DNA from: Gallionella sp. UBA4737
GTDB lineage: Bacteria; Pseudomonadota; Gammaproteobacteria; Burkholderiales; Gallionellaceae
Assembly (NCBI GenBank): GCA_002403995.1
Contig: DHIV01000083.1
Location: forward strand, 1 to 6,631
Direction: 5' to 3'
DNA length: 6,631 nt
Shown: in pieces, positions 6,052-6,631 of the stretch
Numbering within the stretch: position 1 is the stretch's first letter
How the letters are laid out: the number at the start of each line of letters is the position of its first letter
Program-made: the position numbers and the translations under genes
The notes under the pieces: generated by a model
What the model saw: only the letters and a program-made list of their open reading frames with translations
The model's database searches: none
What the model was told of the DNA's origin: nothing

Positions 6052-6320
6052 AAAAAACTATTGGGAGTCCGATTACAAACGTGGAGCGGCTTGCCGTCGA
6101 GCTTCGCAAGATTCGTCGCGGGCGAAAGGTTAGTCAGCAAGAACTATCCGACCGCGCAATGGTCGCGCGCCGCACAATTACCAATGCGGAAGGAGCCGGA
6201 AACGTTGGCGTGAAGGAGTTTTGTCGGATTGCCAGCGGGCTAGGGTATGAACTGGTTTTAAGACCGAAAGACACCGTGGTGTTTGAGGAGCTTTCGACCA
6301 CCTTTAAGGAAGATGAATGA
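6033..6320 (+). CDS. hipB: HipB-like XRE-family antitoxin/repressor
   Basis: A small helix-turn-helix protein (95 aa from the ATG at 6033). The Cro/C1-type HTH is visible in LAVELRKIRRGRKVSQQELS and the following segment: recognition of the fold rests on SQQELSDRA (helix 2), a short turn, RRTITNAEG (helix 3) and the closing helix ending IASGLGYEL. HipB proteins bind operator DNA as dimers, repress their own operon, and bind and neutralise the HipA kinase. The basic N-terminus (RMKARKK) may add DNA contacts, and the acidic tail (FKEDE) could contact the toxin. Alternative starts are GTG at 6021 or 6024 and ATG at 6039; none has a visible Shine-Dalgarno sequence, so coupling to the upstream small ORF or leaderless translation is possible. 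The 3' end overlaps the hipA-like gene by ATGA, typical of a toxin-antitoxin operon. The family call is firm from the HTH plus the downstream HipA-like sequence. Confidence 0.85.
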   Translation: MRMKARKKTIGSPITNVERLAVELRKIRRGRKVSQQELSDRAMVARRTITNAEGAGNVGVKEFCRIASGLGYELVLRPKDTVVFEELSTTFKEDE

Positions 6321-6631
6321 ACGCCTCGGAACCGTTTGATATCGAGAAGCTGTTCAATAAAATCCGTCAGCTTGAAATACACACACCACAAGGTGTGAGT
6401 GGCAGGCTGACCAAAGAAAGTCGCTACGTCTTCAACTACAATCATGTGAATGACGATGCGGCCGTCTCACTTGTGATGCCAGTACGGGAGGAAAGCTACG
6501 CGAGTGGGGACCTGATGAGCGTATTCGCAATGAATCGCCCCGAGGGATACCTTCACTACATCATTGAGGAGCGGTTGAAACGCCTTGGTGCGCCGAGCGA
6601 TATGTTTCTGCTGTTTCTGGCCGGCAGTAAC
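6317..6631 (+). CDS. hipA: HipA-like type II toxin kinase, N-terminal part (runs off the window)
   Basis: An open frame of 105 codons starts with the ATG that overlaps the hipB stop (ATGA, 6317-6320) and continues past the last base. The visible part resembles the N-terminal subdomain of HipA-family Ser/Thr kinases: a small beta-rich start (LEIHTPQGVSGRLTKE, about 19-34), a VFNY segment (38-41), the VSLVMPVREESY segment (50-61), and the MNRPEGYLHYIIEERL helix (72-87), which corresponds to the LPEG-type motif of the family, followed by LLFLAG (98-103). In E. coli, HipA phosphorylates glutamyl-tRNA synthetase and halts translation; whether this homologue has the same target cannot be told. The ATP-binding and catalytic residues lie in the C-terminal kinase part outside the window, so activity cannot be judged. 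Ribosomes finishing hipB probably reinitiate here, tying toxin level to antitoxin level. Confidence 0.85.
   Translation, partial: MNASEPFDIEKLFNKIRQLEIHTPQGVSGRLTKESRYVFNYNHVNDDAAVSLVMPVREESYASGDLMSVFAMNRPEGYLHYIIEERLKRLGAPSDMFLLFLAGSN

Overview
The window looks like a piece of a Pseudomonadota chromosome, possibly a betaproteobacterium. That guess rests on GC-rich coding DNA in the centre, AT-richer spacers, and a SWIM protein with a lysine/alanine-rich tail; it is an inference and cannot be made firmer here. No rRNA, tRNA, insertion sequence or CRISPR array was seen.

Layout. Bases 1-363 hold no recognisable gene but carry a repeated ATGGTAT motif, including a 10-bp perfect inverted repeat. 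A small + strand gene follows (364-702); its product is unrecognised but has a ribbon-helix-helix-like look. The centre (829-5760) is a minus-strand cluster of three genes, read from right to left: a J-domain-like coiled-coil protein (4630-5760), a SWI2/SNF2-family ATPase (1931-4621) and a SWIM zinc-finger protein with a histone-H1-like basic tail (829-1875). The first two genes are almost contiguous and the third follows after 55 bp with a good ribosome binding site, so an operon is likely. A divergent spacer (5761-5903) separates this cluster from a + strand toxin-antitoxin module: an optional 37-codon small ORF with a strong Shine-Dalgarno sequence (5904-6017), a HipB-like antitoxin/repressor (6033-6320) and the N-terminal 105 codons of a HipA-like toxin kinase (6317 to the window end), the last two overlapping by ATGA.

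How they may work together. SWIM domains are known from bacterial SNF2-family ATPases, sometimes in the same polypeptide. Finding them as separate neighbouring genes suggests that the SWIM protein is a DNA- or protein-binding partner of the ATPase, with the J-domain-like protein as a third component, perhaps linking to DnaK. The substrate (nucleoid protein, stalled RNA polymerase, recombination intermediate or phage DNA) cannot be told from sequence. The hipBA pair is a self-contained, probably autoregulated type II toxin-antitoxin module. The presence of hipBA and an orphan small DNA-binding-like protein on either side fits an accessory region, but no nuclease, methylase or integrase is visible that would make this a defined defence system.
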